DNA of 64,000 nt from Bacteroidota bacterium (GTDB lineage: Bacteria; Bacteroidota; Ignavibacteria; Ignavibacteriales; Ignavibacteriaceae): assembly GCA_021831685.1 (NCBI GenBank), contig JAKBMG010000004.1:36677-100676 (forward strand). Direction: 5' to 3'. The first letter of the stretch is position 1. Each line of letters opens with the position of its first letter. The position numbers were made by a program, and so were the translations under genes. Positions 46,315 to 54,559 of this stretch are shown piece by piece. The notes beneath the pieces are model-generated. The model ran no database searches. It worked only from the letters and a program-made list of their open reading frames with translations, and was not told the origin of the DNA.

Positions 46315-46929
46315 ATGTATAGCCAAATTTTGAAGTACCGTATTTCCTTTTTGATAATTGGAGTGTTGTTAGCTTCAAGTATCTCAATAAATGCACAGCA
46401 AATGAAAAAGAATAATCAGAAGGAATCAAAAGTCCCAGGCTGGAATAAAGTAGTAAGAGTTAGCCCGAAAGCTTCAATTGAAGGAACAATAGGATTAACC
46501 GATGTGACGATTTCTTATAGCCGTCCCGGTGTTAAAGGAAGGAAAATTTGGGGCGGATTAGTACCTTACAGCAAGGTCTGGCGCGCAGGTGCAAATGAAG
46601 CAACAAAGATTACTTTCTCAACAGATGTCAGTATAAATGGCAAGAAATTGCCCGCAGGTTCCTATGGCTTTTTTATTATTCCTACGACAAAGACCTGGAC
46701 AATTATCTTCAACAAAGTAGCCGACCAGTGGGGCGCATTTACTTATAATGAAGCTGAAGATGCGCTGCGTTTACCTGTTATGCCGCAGCAATCAACGTAT
46801 CACGAATGGCTTACTTATACTTTTGAAAATATGAATGTAACTGCAAACGGTAAACCGAATTCAGCCGTTGTTTATATGAAGTGGGATAAAATTAAATTAC
46901 CATTTACTATTGAAACTGATGGGAAGTAA
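46315..46929 (+). CDS. DUF2911 domain protein, exported
   Basis: A 204-residue exported protein. A signal peptide (residues 1-28, ending SINAQQ) is followed by the DUF2911 domain (~45-190) with its signatures [28 protein letters not shown] (in part), [15 protein letters not shown] and [12 protein letters not shown]. The family is widespread in Bacteroidota and of unknown function. The last 23 bases overlap the 3' end of the convergent macro-domain gene. Confidence 0.88.
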   Translation: MYSQILKYRISFLIIGVLLASSISINAQQMKKNNQKESKVPGWNKVVRVSPKASIEGTIGLTDVTISYSRPGVKGRKIWGGLVPYSKVWRAGANEATKITFSTDVSINGKKLPAGSYGFFIIPTTKTWTIIFNKVADQWGAFTYNEAEDALRLPVMPQQSTYHEWLTYTFENMNVTANGKPNSAVVYMKWDKIKLPFTIETDGK

Positions 46930-47440
46930 TTAATTTTTGATAAACCTGATAAGTCTTTTCATCAAAACAGACAAAAATTACTTTTTCTATAAAAGAATTA
47001 TTTTCTAGAAATTTTATTGTTACATCAACTGCAATTTTTGCCGCATCATTAAGAGGGTAGCCGTAAATTCCCGTACTGATGGCTGGAAAGGCGATTGTTT
47101 TAATTCCATTTTCAATCGCAAGGTTAAGCGAATTCTTGTAACAACTTGCTAAAAGTTTTGCTTCATTTTGAATTCCGCCGCGCCAAATTGGGCCAACTGT
47201 GTGGATTACAAATTTAGCGGGAAGCTTAAAGCCGGGAGTTATTTTCGCTTCACCGGTGGGACATTCGTTAAGCTTTCTGCAATGTTCAAGAAGCTCCGGT
47301 CCGGCTGCATTGTGAATTGCGCCGTCTACTCCGCCGCCGCCAAGCAGACTTGAGTTCGCCGCATTTACAATTGCATCTACTTTAAGATTGGTAATATCGC
47401 CGCGGAAAATTTCAATTTTATTTCTTAATGATGTTTCCAT
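46907..47440 (-). CDS. Macro-domain protein (ADP-ribose hydrolase type)
   Basis: A 177-residue single macro domain like YmdB/TTHA-type O-acetyl-ADP-ribose deacetylases. The ADP-ribose pocket motifs are [23 protein letters not shown] (residues ~21-43, given in part), [11 protein letters not shown] and [13 protein letters not shown]. These enzymes hydrolyse O-acetyl-ADP-ribose or remove ADP-ribose from proteins. The 3' end overlaps the DUF2911 gene by 23 bases. Its 5' end has been duplicated upstream at 47937-48065. Confidence 0.92.
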   Translation of the reverse strand: METSLRNKIEIFRGDITNLKVDAIVNAANSSLLGGGGVDGAIHNAAGPELLEHCRKLNECPTGEAKITPGFKLPAKFVIHTVGPIWRGGIQNEAKLLASCYKNSLNLAIENGIKTIAFPAISTGIYGYPLNDAAKIAVDVTIKFLENNSFIEKVIFVCFDEKTYQVYQKLITSHQFQ

Positions 47441-47504
47441 TTTAGGCTTTTATTTAATGGCTATTAATCATTAACTCACATTGCAAATATACTATGGTTG
47501 TAGC

Positions 47505-47882
47505 TTAACTGCCTGCCAAAGGGGTGCCCTGATGAAAAACTAACTGCCACCGGTCATCGGACTTCCTCCATATCGAACTTCTTAATGAATGTCTTGTATT
47601 ATTACTAATTTTATTTACGCTATTTGCTGTGTAGGTTAACAGTATAACTTCCGGAGCCAATTGCAGCTCTTTGAAATTCATTATAGTTATGTACCCTTCA
47701 GATTCTTGTTTCAATGTTTCTATTATTTGGTGTTTATTATAAATTGTACCGGAGCTTCCAATCTCAATGAATTCATCTGATAGTAAATACAATAATTCTT
47801 GAGGTGACTTTCGCACCTCCGGGTTTAATAATTTTTCTTCAAGACTTCTTAAATGCTCATTCATCGAGAATTCTGTTGTCAT
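47505..47882 (-). CDS. DUF4440/SnoaL-like NTF2-fold protein
   Basis: A 125-residue NTF2-like protein of the DUF4440 type: LLNPEVRKSPQELLYLLSDEFIEIGSSG near the N-terminus, then KHQIIETLKQES and RHSLRSSIWRKSDDRWQLVFHQGTP at the C-terminus. The fold forms a cone-shaped pocket used by isomerases and binding proteins; no function can be given. It lies between the full macro-domain gene and a truncated duplicate of that gene's 5' end. Confidence 0.82.
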   Translation of the reverse strand: MTTEFSMNEHLRSLEEKLLNPEVRKSPQELLYLLSDEFIEIGSSGTIYNKHQIIETLKQESEGYITIMNFKELQLAPEVILLTYTANSVNKISNNTRHSLRSSIWRKSDDRWQLVFHQGTPLAGS

Positions 47883-47936
47883 ATTATTTCCTATTTTTAA
47901 GTATAAATAATAACCCGTTTGTGTGAGACTGTAGTT

Positions 47937-48065
47937 CTATTTACCCTGCGCTGTCTCATCGTTTTCTATTAGAGATGAGTTAGCCGCATTCACAATAGCA
48001 TCAGCTTTTAACTTAGTAATAGCGCCGCAGAAAATTTCAATTTTATTTCTTAATGATGTTTCCAT
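47937..48065 (-). pseudogene. Truncated duplicate of the macro-domain gene 5' end
   Basis: The minus strand reads [12 protein letters not shown], then a diverged [19 protein letters not shown], followed by ten unrelated residues and a stop (42 residues in all). The first 32 residues match the N-terminus of the intact macro-domain protein at 46907-47440 with a few substitutions, and the 5' flanking sequence (TTTATTTGACGG vs TTTAATGGC) is also partly shared. The ADP-ribose loop after NAANSSL is lost, so it cannot be functional. The DUF4440 gene lies between the two copies. Confidence 0.85.
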
Positions 48066-48117
48066 TTTATATTTTTATTTGACGGTTATAAATTATTGAA
48101 AGTTGAGTTTAATGTAA

Positions 48118-48149
48118 ATAAAAAAACCATCGTCGAATGACGATGGTTT
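48118..48149 (-). terminator. Terminator of the redox/two-component operon
   Basis: Eleven-base perfect stem AAACCATCGTC/GACGATGGTTT (48124-48134 and 48139-48149) with a GAAT loop. On the minus strand it is followed by a T-run, 37 bases after the stop of the last operon gene. Confidence 0.88.
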
Positions 48150-48185
48150 ATAATCCCCATGTTAAATTTTTAGATCTTTTACAGT

Positions 48186-49334
48186 TTATTTCTTAAAGAA
48201 CTCGCTTACCATAGAATAAAATTCAGTGTCGCTTAACTTTTCAAATTCACCTTCCTGCAGTTCATCATAACCCTTAGCTGTGCTTGCTCCGGCTTTTTTC
48301 CTAATTCCTATCAATCGGTCAATGTCCTCCTGGTAATAGGTAACGGCAGTCTTTCCTATTTTTAGATTTTTAATCTCTGTATCAAGGTTATCCGCATCAA
48401 GAATGCAAATCCAGTTTGAATCATAAGGTGTAATATCAAGCGACTCAATTTCATTCTTCAACGGCGAGTTAATTTTTGTAACTTTTCCTGTTATAGGTGA
48501 ATTAAAAGTCACGGATCGCGTCCCTTGCTTTATCGTAAACAATGGCTGCCCCAATTTTACCATCATACCAAGATTGGGGAAATCAATGGCATCAATTTTA
48601 CCGATGAGTTTTTTTGCAAAATCATCAATGCCCACTTTGACTGCACCGTCTTGTTCCATGCTTGCCCAGCAATGTCCCGGTGAAATAAATACTCCGCCCG
48701 GTATTGCAAATTCGTAAGTCTTAAAGTGTTTCGATTCGGCGAGATGGGTAATGTGCACTTTTGGTTTTAACTGCTTCTGAATTCTATCCTGTCTCATTAT
48801 CAAAATCTTTTTTACAAATCCAAGGAGCTCGTCTTCAGTGAAAGGCTTTTGAACATAATCCATTGCACCATATTTCATACACTCAACGGCGGTTTCTACT
48901 GTAGCAAAACCTGTAATGATTACGACGTCAATATCAGGGCGAAGATATTTTACCGACTTTGTAACTTCAACGCCATCCATTTGGGGCATCTTTAGATCGG
49001 TAAAAACAAAATCATAATTATGAGACTGAATTAGTCCAAGCGCCTCCTGACCTGTTTCTACAGTATCAACGCAGTAGCCGTCGAGCACTAAGATTTTTCT
49101 AAAGCTATCGAGAATTACAGGTTCATCATCCACACAAAGAATTTTTGCTTTAGGGTTTTCTACTTCGACTCTCTTCAAAGTTTTTGATTCTCTGGTAAAA
49201 TCCAGGTTTAAACTTACGGCTAATGCCGCTTCGCGATCTTTTCTTTCTTTTTGCTCGCGAATAGTTTTGCTGATTTGTCTGATTAAGACGTCAGCAATTA
49301 CGAACAGTATTACTGCAATAATTAATAGTGGCAT
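48186..49334 (-). CDS. Membrane-anchored response regulator with GcvH-like output domain
   Basis: A 382-residue protein with one N-terminal membrane helix (residues ~2-18), a short coiled linker, a receiver domain (~64-180; acidic DD at 69-70, phospho-acceptor Asp113 in FTDLKMPQMDG, Lys in VQKPF) and then a domain resembling the glycine-cleavage H protein (~195-330: GVFISPGHCWASM, KVGIDDFAKKLIGKID, VTFNSPITGKV). In true GcvH a lysine lies eight residues before the Pro of SPxxG; here that position is Thr, so lipoylation is unlikely. No DNA-binding domain is present. Last gene of the six-gene redox operon, followed by a terminator. Confidence 0.87.
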   Translation of the reverse strand: MPLLIIAVILFVIADVLIRQISKTIREQKERKDREAALAVSLNLDFTRESKTLKRVEVENPKAKILCVDDEPVILDSFRKILVLDGYCVDTVETGQEALGLIQSHNYDFVFTDLKMPQMDGVEVTKSVKYLRPDIDVVIITGFATVETAVECMKYGAMDYVQKPFTEDELLGFVKKILIMRQDRIQKQLKPKVHITHLAESKHFKTYEFAIPGGVFISPGHCWASMEQDGAVKVGIDDFAKKLIGKIDAIDFPNLGMMVKLGQPLFTIKQGTRSVTFNSPITGKVTKINSPLKNEIESLDITPYDSNWICILDADNLDTEIKNLKIGKTAVTYYQEDIDRLIGIRKKAGASTAKGYDELQEGEFEKLSDTEFYSMVSEFFKK

Positions 49335-49387
49335 ATTTATCTCCTGTAGTTAAATTTTATTCCGGCTTTCGCCTGTTATTAAAAATT

Positions 49388-50194
49388 CTAAAGTCTATCC
49401 GAGCTGCAGGGAATTAAATGCTTCAGCTCGTACTCACTTTCGGATGGAATTATCCTGTAAAACCATCCATTAAAGTATGGGTCCTTTTCTAAAATACTTA
49501 CATCCTTTAAAACTTCTTCGTTTCTTTCGATTATTCTACCGGTAACCGGTGATAAAACATTGTGGGCTAATCCGTCTTTTGATTTTATCGAAGCACATTG
49601 GTTTCCTTGAATAATTTCCTCGTCAATTTTTTGGAATTCTATTTCTTCAACGCCTTCTATTGTTTTCAAAAATAAATCTGTTACACCGATTAGAATTGAA
49701 CCTGCGTTCTCTTCTTCTGCCCAGCTTGAATAACCAAGTCTATAATATTTTGCCGGACAGGGAACGTATATTATAGTCGCATCGTCTTCCTGGATGTGCG
49801 AAGCTAAGAGCATTTTTTGAACTTCCGAATACTTCATAGCGCGGATAATCGAATTTAAAATCTCATCGGCGGTAAATGGCTTTGGGATAAAATCAATTGC
49901 GCCTTTGTATAAGGACATTACCGCATTTTCAACGGTCGAATAACCGGTAGTCATAATTACGGGCGACGTAATTTTCCTTCGCATAATCTCATCAAGGAAT
50001 TCAAAGCCGTCAAAATCAGGCATCATTATATCGCAGACAATAATCTTGTAAGAATATTTTGATAATTTTTCCAGAGCGTCTTTTGCATCAATCGATGTGT
50101 CGACTTTAAATCCTTCGGCAGAGCAGATTTTATTTACCGCGTCGATTATTACCTGCTCGTCATCAATTACCAATATGTCAAACTGCTTATTCAT
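49388..50194 (-). CDS. Response regulator with GcvH-like output domain
   Basis: A 268-residue soluble paralogue of the next gene in the operon. The receiver domain spans ~5-122 (Asp11-Asp12, phospho-acceptor Asp55 in VCDIMMPDFDG, Lys in IPKPFTADE). The C-terminal ~130 residues resemble GcvH: YRLGYSSWAEEENAGSILIGVTDLF (in part), and NVLSPVTGRI with the conserved SPVTG. The lipoyl-lysine position is Gly, so this domain should not carry lipoate. No DNA-binding or enzymatic output is visible, suggesting signalling by protein-protein contact. It begins 2 bases after the histidine kinase stop. Confidence 0.87.
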   Translation of the reverse strand: MNKQFDILVIDDEQVIIDAVNKICSAEGFKVDTSIDAKDALEKLSKYSYKIIVCDIMMPDFDGFEFLDEIMRRKITSPVIMTTGYSTVENAVMSLYKGAIDFIPKPFTADEILNSIIRAMKYSEVQKMLLASHIQEDDATIIYVPCPAKYYRLGYSSWAEEENAGSILIGVTDLFLKTIEGVEEIEFQKIDEEIIQGNQCASIKSKDGLAHNVLSPVTGRIIERNEEVLKDVSILEKDPYFNGWFYRIIPSESEYELKHLIPCSSDRL

Positions 50195-50196
50195 AT

Positions 50197-52071
50197 TTAC
50201 CTTGCCTGTCTTAGGGGAAGATGAATTGTAAAAGTAGTTCCTTTGTTTATAATACTCTCAACACTGATTGTACCATTATGGTTATCGATAATCCCCCAAA
50301 TAACAGAAAGCCCGAGCCCTGTTCCTTTCTGTCCCTTTGTACTAAAGAACGGTTCAAAAATTCTTGCCAAATCTTCCTTTGCAATCCCGCAGCCGGTATC
50401 GGAAAGCTTAATCTCAATGTATTCCCGTTTACCTTCATTGTCAACAGCATCCCATCTTTGCCAACCGCAACTTTTGCTTGTGCAAGACTCAAATTTTCCC
50501 TGAGTTGGAATGTCAAACGAAATAACTGCTGAACCGCATTTCGGGCATTTTACGTTCTCTTCCATTAAAGAAGTATTACATTGTGGGCAAACAACCTTCT
50601 CATCATTTTTCAATTCTGTAATATTAGTAAGATGACGGTTTCTACCATAAACCGGATCAAAGTGGACAATATCTTCTCCTGCAAGAGAAAGTATTTTTAA
50701 TTTGATGGAAGGCATTCCATCAATTTTATATTCGTTATCTGTTAAATCGTGTCGCTTAGGGCAGATCGCTTTTTTAATGTGAGTTATTCCGTAAGGTGAA
50801 AGAGTAATTAATGCAGTATTAATAGAAATAGTTCCGCCGTTAGTTCCAACTGCATCTGCTGCATTTACAATTAAGTTGATAAAGACCTGCTGCATCTGGT
50901 TTGCATCGACAGTTATTGTAGGCAGGCTTAGGTCAAGATTTTTATTTAGTTTAATATGATTTATAGTAAGCTGATTCTCTATGACTAAAACAGAGCGCTC
51001 TATAATTTCATTAATGTTTGCTTCATTTTTCTTTGGTACAGATTGCCGCGCGAAATCAAGAAGACTTTTTACAATTTCCCTGCTTCGTTTGGTTTCTCTA
51101 ACTATAACTTTTAAGTCTTCATGCAGTTCCGGATTATTTTCAGTTCTCTTTAATAGAAAACTGCTATATGTAAGAACGCCTGTCAACGGATTATTTATTT
51201 CATGCGCTACGCCGGCAGCAAGCCTTCCAAGCGAAGCCATCTTATCGGATTGAAATAACTGCATCCTGGCTTCCGATAATTTTTGTGTCATATTGTTGAA
51301 TGACCTTGCAAGCATTCCAAGCTCATCTTTGCGCCGGTCTTTAATTGTATAATTAAGATTTCCAACGCCGACCTGGTTTGTTGCTTTTAAGAGTTCATTT
51401 ACCGGCTTGACTACCCAGCGTCTTACAAAGAAACCGATTATGAAACTAAGCGCAAGCACAGCCGTAATTGCAAATATTATAATTTCCATTTCACTTTTCT
51501 GAATTTGCTTATCAACTTCTTCAAGCGAAATTGTAATGTCCAGGACACCTAAAACGGTTTGAGATTTTTGATGCGCATGGCAATCTGCCTGCCAGCAGGA
51601 TTCTTCGTTATAGATCGGGCTTATAATCCCAAGTACTCTTGGTGCGGATTGAACCGGTCTAAAGATTCTCGTTCTTCTTTTTATGGGCAAACGTTCCAGA
51701 GGCTTATTGGCGGCATGACAGGCGTAACAGCTCTCCTCATTTTTATCTACCATTCTGCCTATGTCTGCCTGGTGCGAAGAATATATTATTGCGCCGGATT
51801 TATTTATAACACGTACGGTTCTTATGCTTGGCTGCTCGCCGATAGTGTTAATTATTTTATTGATTCTATCACGCTGGTTTAACAACATATCATACCGCGT
51901 ACTGTGTATTATAGTCTCACTTAACTGGTTTGCGCCAAGTTCAACTTCTGCGAGAAGGCTAGCGCTGTGAGAGTGAATATTAAAATAGGAAAAAATTCCT
52001 ATCGTCAATAACGCAGTAACTCCTACTGCAAGTATTAATTTGAATCCTATTTTATTAAACATCGTTTTCAT
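50197..52071 (-). CDS. Sensor histidine kinase with periplasmic heme-type motifs and zinc-ribbon insert
   Basis: A 624-residue membrane kinase. TM1 is ~11-31 and TM2 ~197-215. The periplasmic part between them contains CYACH (115-119) and CWQADCH (159-165, a CX4CH), candidate covalent heme sites. HAMP follows (~216-270), then HisKA with His290 in AGVAHEINNPLTG. The ATPase domain has its N box at Asn399/Asn403 and the G1 motif DTGCGIA at ~558-564. Between them lie about 120 extra residues with CPQC (495-498), CPKC (509-512) and Cys530/Cys535, a zinc-ribbon-like insert. It is 87 bases behind the cytochrome gene. Confidence 0.9.
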   Translation of the reverse strand: MKTMFNKIGFKLILAVGVTALLTIGIFSYFNIHSHSASLLAEVELGANQLSETIIHSTRYDMLLNQRDRINKIINTIGEQPSIRTVRVINKSGAIIYSSHQADIGRMVDKNEESCYACHAANKPLERLPIKRRTRIFRPVQSAPRVLGIISPIYNEESCWQADCHAHQKSQTVLGVLDITISLEEVDKQIQKSEMEIIIFAITAVLALSFIIGFFVRRWVVKPVNELLKATNQVGVGNLNYTIKDRRKDELGMLARSFNNMTQKLSEARMQLFQSDKMASLGRLAAGVAHEINNPLTGVLTYSSFLLKRTENNPELHEDLKVIVRETKRSREIVKSLLDFARQSVPKKNEANINEIIERSVLVIENQLTINHIKLNKNLDLSLPTITVDANQMQQVFINLIVNAADAVGTNGGTISINTALITLSPYGITHIKKAICPKRHDLTDNEYKIDGMPSIKLKILSLAGEDIVHFDPVYGRNRHLTNITELKNDEKVVCPQCNTSLMEENVKCPKCGSAVISFDIPTQGKFESCTSKSCGWQRWDAVDNEGKREYIEIKLSDTGCGIAKEDLARIFEPFFSTKGQKGTGLGLSVIWGIIDNHNGTISVESIINKGTTFTIHLPLRQAR

Positions 52072-52158
52072 TTTACTAGTCAGCTTAACTTCTAGCCAAG
52101 CATCTCCAAAAATATTATAATCTTGAATACTGAAACACTTTGACTTCAGTCCGCGAAA

Positions 52159-53310
52159 TCATCTTCGCTTGCCGGTTATCAAGATTCCCGGCTTATCTTT
52201 CGGAAAACTCTTGTCCTCATGGCAGTTTGAGCATGAAGGCGGTTTAGAAAAATCTTTATTTATATGACAATCACCGCAATCAGCATCAGTGTGATTTTTA
52301 TCCAGCTTTAGTCCGGTAATTTCATGTTTGAATGAACCTGCTTTCCAATCTTTATGGCAGCTGACGCATTTGTTATCAAGTTTAGTAAACTTGTAAGAAG
52401 TTCCGTGGCATTTAGTGCAAGACAGCTTTGCATGGAAGCGGTTAAGCGCCCAGCCGGTTCTTATTTCATGATTAAACGATCCCACTACTTTATCTTTATG
52501 GCATAAACTGCAATTATCATTTTGATGACACGTGAAGCAAGGTTTATGATGTTCTGCTTTACTCTTCTGCATTTTTATCGGCATTCCTTCAGGATTGTTT
52601 ACCATATTTGCGTTGCCTTTATCATGACACTGCGAGCAATTCTGCTGCTGATGGCAGTCGATGCATTTTGCGCCGAATAAATTTATATGTTCATCATGGA
52701 AGAAAGTGACAAGCTTGCCGTCTTTATCATTTGTTTCAAAGACAATTTTCTTTGGTTCAACTAATTTCGGATGAGTCTTAGCTTCAAGTGCTTTTGCCCT
52801 TTTCATTTCAGAAGAGCTTTGGACTGAATTTTTTAGGGCATGGCATGAAACGCAACTGTTTTGATGGCTCCATTCGCGATGGCATGTAATACACTGTCTA
52901 TGGTAAGCCGCTTCGAGATCAGGTTTGCTAATATCGTCTCTTTTTCTATTTTGAAGATGGCAATTCTTGCAAGGCTGAATCGGTCCGCTTGTGTTGTAAT
53001 GATGGCATGTTGCACAGCCGCCGGACATCTCCGCCATTTCTGCATGAATTCTGTGTTGGAAAATTACGGGTTCATATTTCTTTGAAATCTCTCCTAGCGT
53101 CACTACGTTTTTTGTTTTTCCTGCAGGCTGATAAACAGTGACCATTGAGGCGCGCGGGCAAGCATTTAAGCATGGGTCTTGCTTTGTGGGTACATCACAG
53201 GAATGACATGTTTTACAAGTAAGATTTGTTACGGGATGATTTTTTGAAATCTTCTTTTGTCCGAAACTAAATGTCGATAATACTATTGCAAGTAGAATAA
53301 TCTTTTTCAT
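52159..53310 (-). CDS. Thirteen-heme periplasmic c-type cytochrome
   Basis: A 383-residue exported multiheme cytochrome. After a signal peptide (MKKIILLAIVLSTFSFGQ) I count 13 CxxCH motifs, starting with CKTCH near residue 32 and ending with CSNCH near 362. Many extra His residues (FHDEHINLFG, NHEIRTGWALNRFH, KHEITGLKLDKNH) could be distal ligands, as in class III/cytochrome c7-like repeats. It probably accepts electrons from the adjoining NrfD/FeS complex and passes them through the periplasm. Its start overlaps the NrfD stop by 4 bases. Confidence 0.92.
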   Translation of the reverse strand: MKKIILLAIVLSTFSFGQKKISKNHPVTNLTCKTCHSCDVPTKQDPCLNACPRASMVTVYQPAGKTKNVVTLGEISKKYEPVIFQHRIHAEMAEMSGGCATCHHYNTSGPIQPCKNCHLQNRKRDDISKPDLEAAYHRQCITCHREWSHQNSCVSCHALKNSVQSSSEMKRAKALEAKTHPKLVEPKKIVFETNDKDGKLVTFFHDEHINLFGAKCIDCHQQQNCSQCHDKGNANMVNNPEGMPIKMQKSKAEHHKPCFTCHQNDNCSLCHKDKVVGSFNHEIRTGWALNRFHAKLSCTKCHGTSYKFTKLDNKCVSCHKDWKAGSFKHEITGLKLDKNHTDADCGDCHINKDFSKPPSCSNCHEDKSFPKDKPGILITGKRR

Positions 53311-54551
53311 TTTTCGCTTCCCCGGATAGAAAATTTAGTTGATAGAGAATAGCTCCTGTCCGGCTGACTGATTATCGGGAAATTCATAACTAAAAATCTA
53401 TAGACCAGTACTAATATAGAAATAAATCCAACAGTAACAGATATTTCTCCGATTGACGGAATGTAGGTTACTAATTTATATGGCGGATTGTATGCAATTA
53501 CAAAATTATTAAACCGGTTAAGTAATACTCCGAAGACTACGAGTGAAGAGGCAACAAATAACCACAGAGGAGAATTCAAAACTGCTTTTGAAAGAAACAT
53601 ACGCAAGGGAATTATAACGCCAAACAATAGTTCAATCACAAACATCACGCTTTGAAGATTAAAGGAAGTTAGATAAACAAAAGTTTCTCTGATGAACATA
53701 TCGCCAAGCTTGAATGCTAAATAGACGCCAAGGATAGGCGCTACCATTGTGCCCAGACGGGAGAGGACTTTCATTTCCGGCTTAAGTCCGAATGATCTTG
53801 CTGCAATCAAAGATTCAAATATTACCATTGGGAAGCCTACTGATATTGCTGATAATAAAAATAGCAACGGAAGAATAGGTGTTTGCCATAGCGGGTGCAT
53901 TTTAGGTCCCGCTATTATCATTAAGGTTCCAAGCGATGACTGATGAAGCGTTGATAAAACGACACCGGCAATTATAAATACGAACATTGTTTTTGATAGT
54001 CCCCGGTTTAAGAGAATTAATGCTTTTTCAATTGGTGTGTTAAGGAACTTGAAAATCCCTTTAAGATTCATGTGTCCAATAAATCTTTCGCAGATTGTAG
54101 GAAGAAATTCAATGTAAAGAACAGTTACGTAAATCATTACACAAATACCGACTTCAAAGAGAGCGGAGCTTCCGTTCCACATTATTAACGGATGCCAGAT
54201 GTAATACCAGCGCCCTATGTCAATAAAAACGCCAATTGCGACAAATGTATAGCCAAGCATAGCCGTCAGAAGAGCGGGACGAACAACATCGTGGTAATAT
54301 TCCCTGTGCATAACATGACCGAGAGCGGCAGTGGTAAATCCACCGGCAGCAAGAGCGACACCGGCAGCTACATCAATACCAATCCAAATTCCCCAGGGGT
54401 ATTGATTATTAAGATTTGTGACTGCTCCTATGCCGAATAAAAATCTTCCGGCAAGCCAAAACAATCCGTTTAGAGCAAGTATAATTAAAATGACCACGCC
54501 GGGTGTAAAATATTTTTTGTTAATCGGTGCTGGTTTTGTATATAATTCCAT
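53307..54551 (-). CDS. NrfD/PsrC-family quinol-interacting membrane subunit
   Basis: A 414-residue polytopic protein with about ten hydrophobic helices. It shows NrfD/HybB/PsrC features: QYPWGIWIGIDVAAGVALAAGGF near residues 50-70 (given in part), then a helix with ALGHVMHREYYHDVVRPALLT and GRWYYIWHPLIMWN. These subunits exchange electrons and protons with the (mena)quinone pool and contain no cofactor themselves. It is preceded by the four-cluster FeS protein (8-base gap) and overlaps the multiheme cytochrome gene by 4 bases, giving an Hmc/Qrc-like arrangement. Confidence 0.92.
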   Translation of the reverse strand: MELYTKPAPINKKYFTPGVVILIILALNGLFWLAGRFLFGIGAVTNLNNQYPWGIWIGIDVAAGVALAAGGFTTAALGHVMHREYYHDVVRPALLTAMLGYTFVAIGVFIDIGRWYYIWHPLIMWNGSSALFEVGICVMIYVTVLYIEFLPTICERFIGHMNLKGIFKFLNTPIEKALILLNRGLSKTMFVFIIAGVVLSTLHQSSLGTLMIIAGPKMHPLWQTPILPLLFLLSAISVGFPMVIFESLIAARSFGLKPEMKVLSRLGTMVAPILGVYLAFKLGDMFIRETFVYLTSFNLQSVMFVIELLFGVIIPLRMFLSKAVLNSPLWLFVASSLVVFGVLLNRFNNFVIAYNPPYKLVTYIPSIGEISVTVGFISILVLVYRFLVMNFPIISQPDRSYSLSTKFSIRGSEK

Positions 54552-54559
54552 TTTAATCC

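Noticed and set aside
50221..51970. Plus-strand frames of 69-107 residues opposite the histidine kinase gene.
   Set aside because: They are antisense shadows of a gene with clear domain motifs and show no independent signals.
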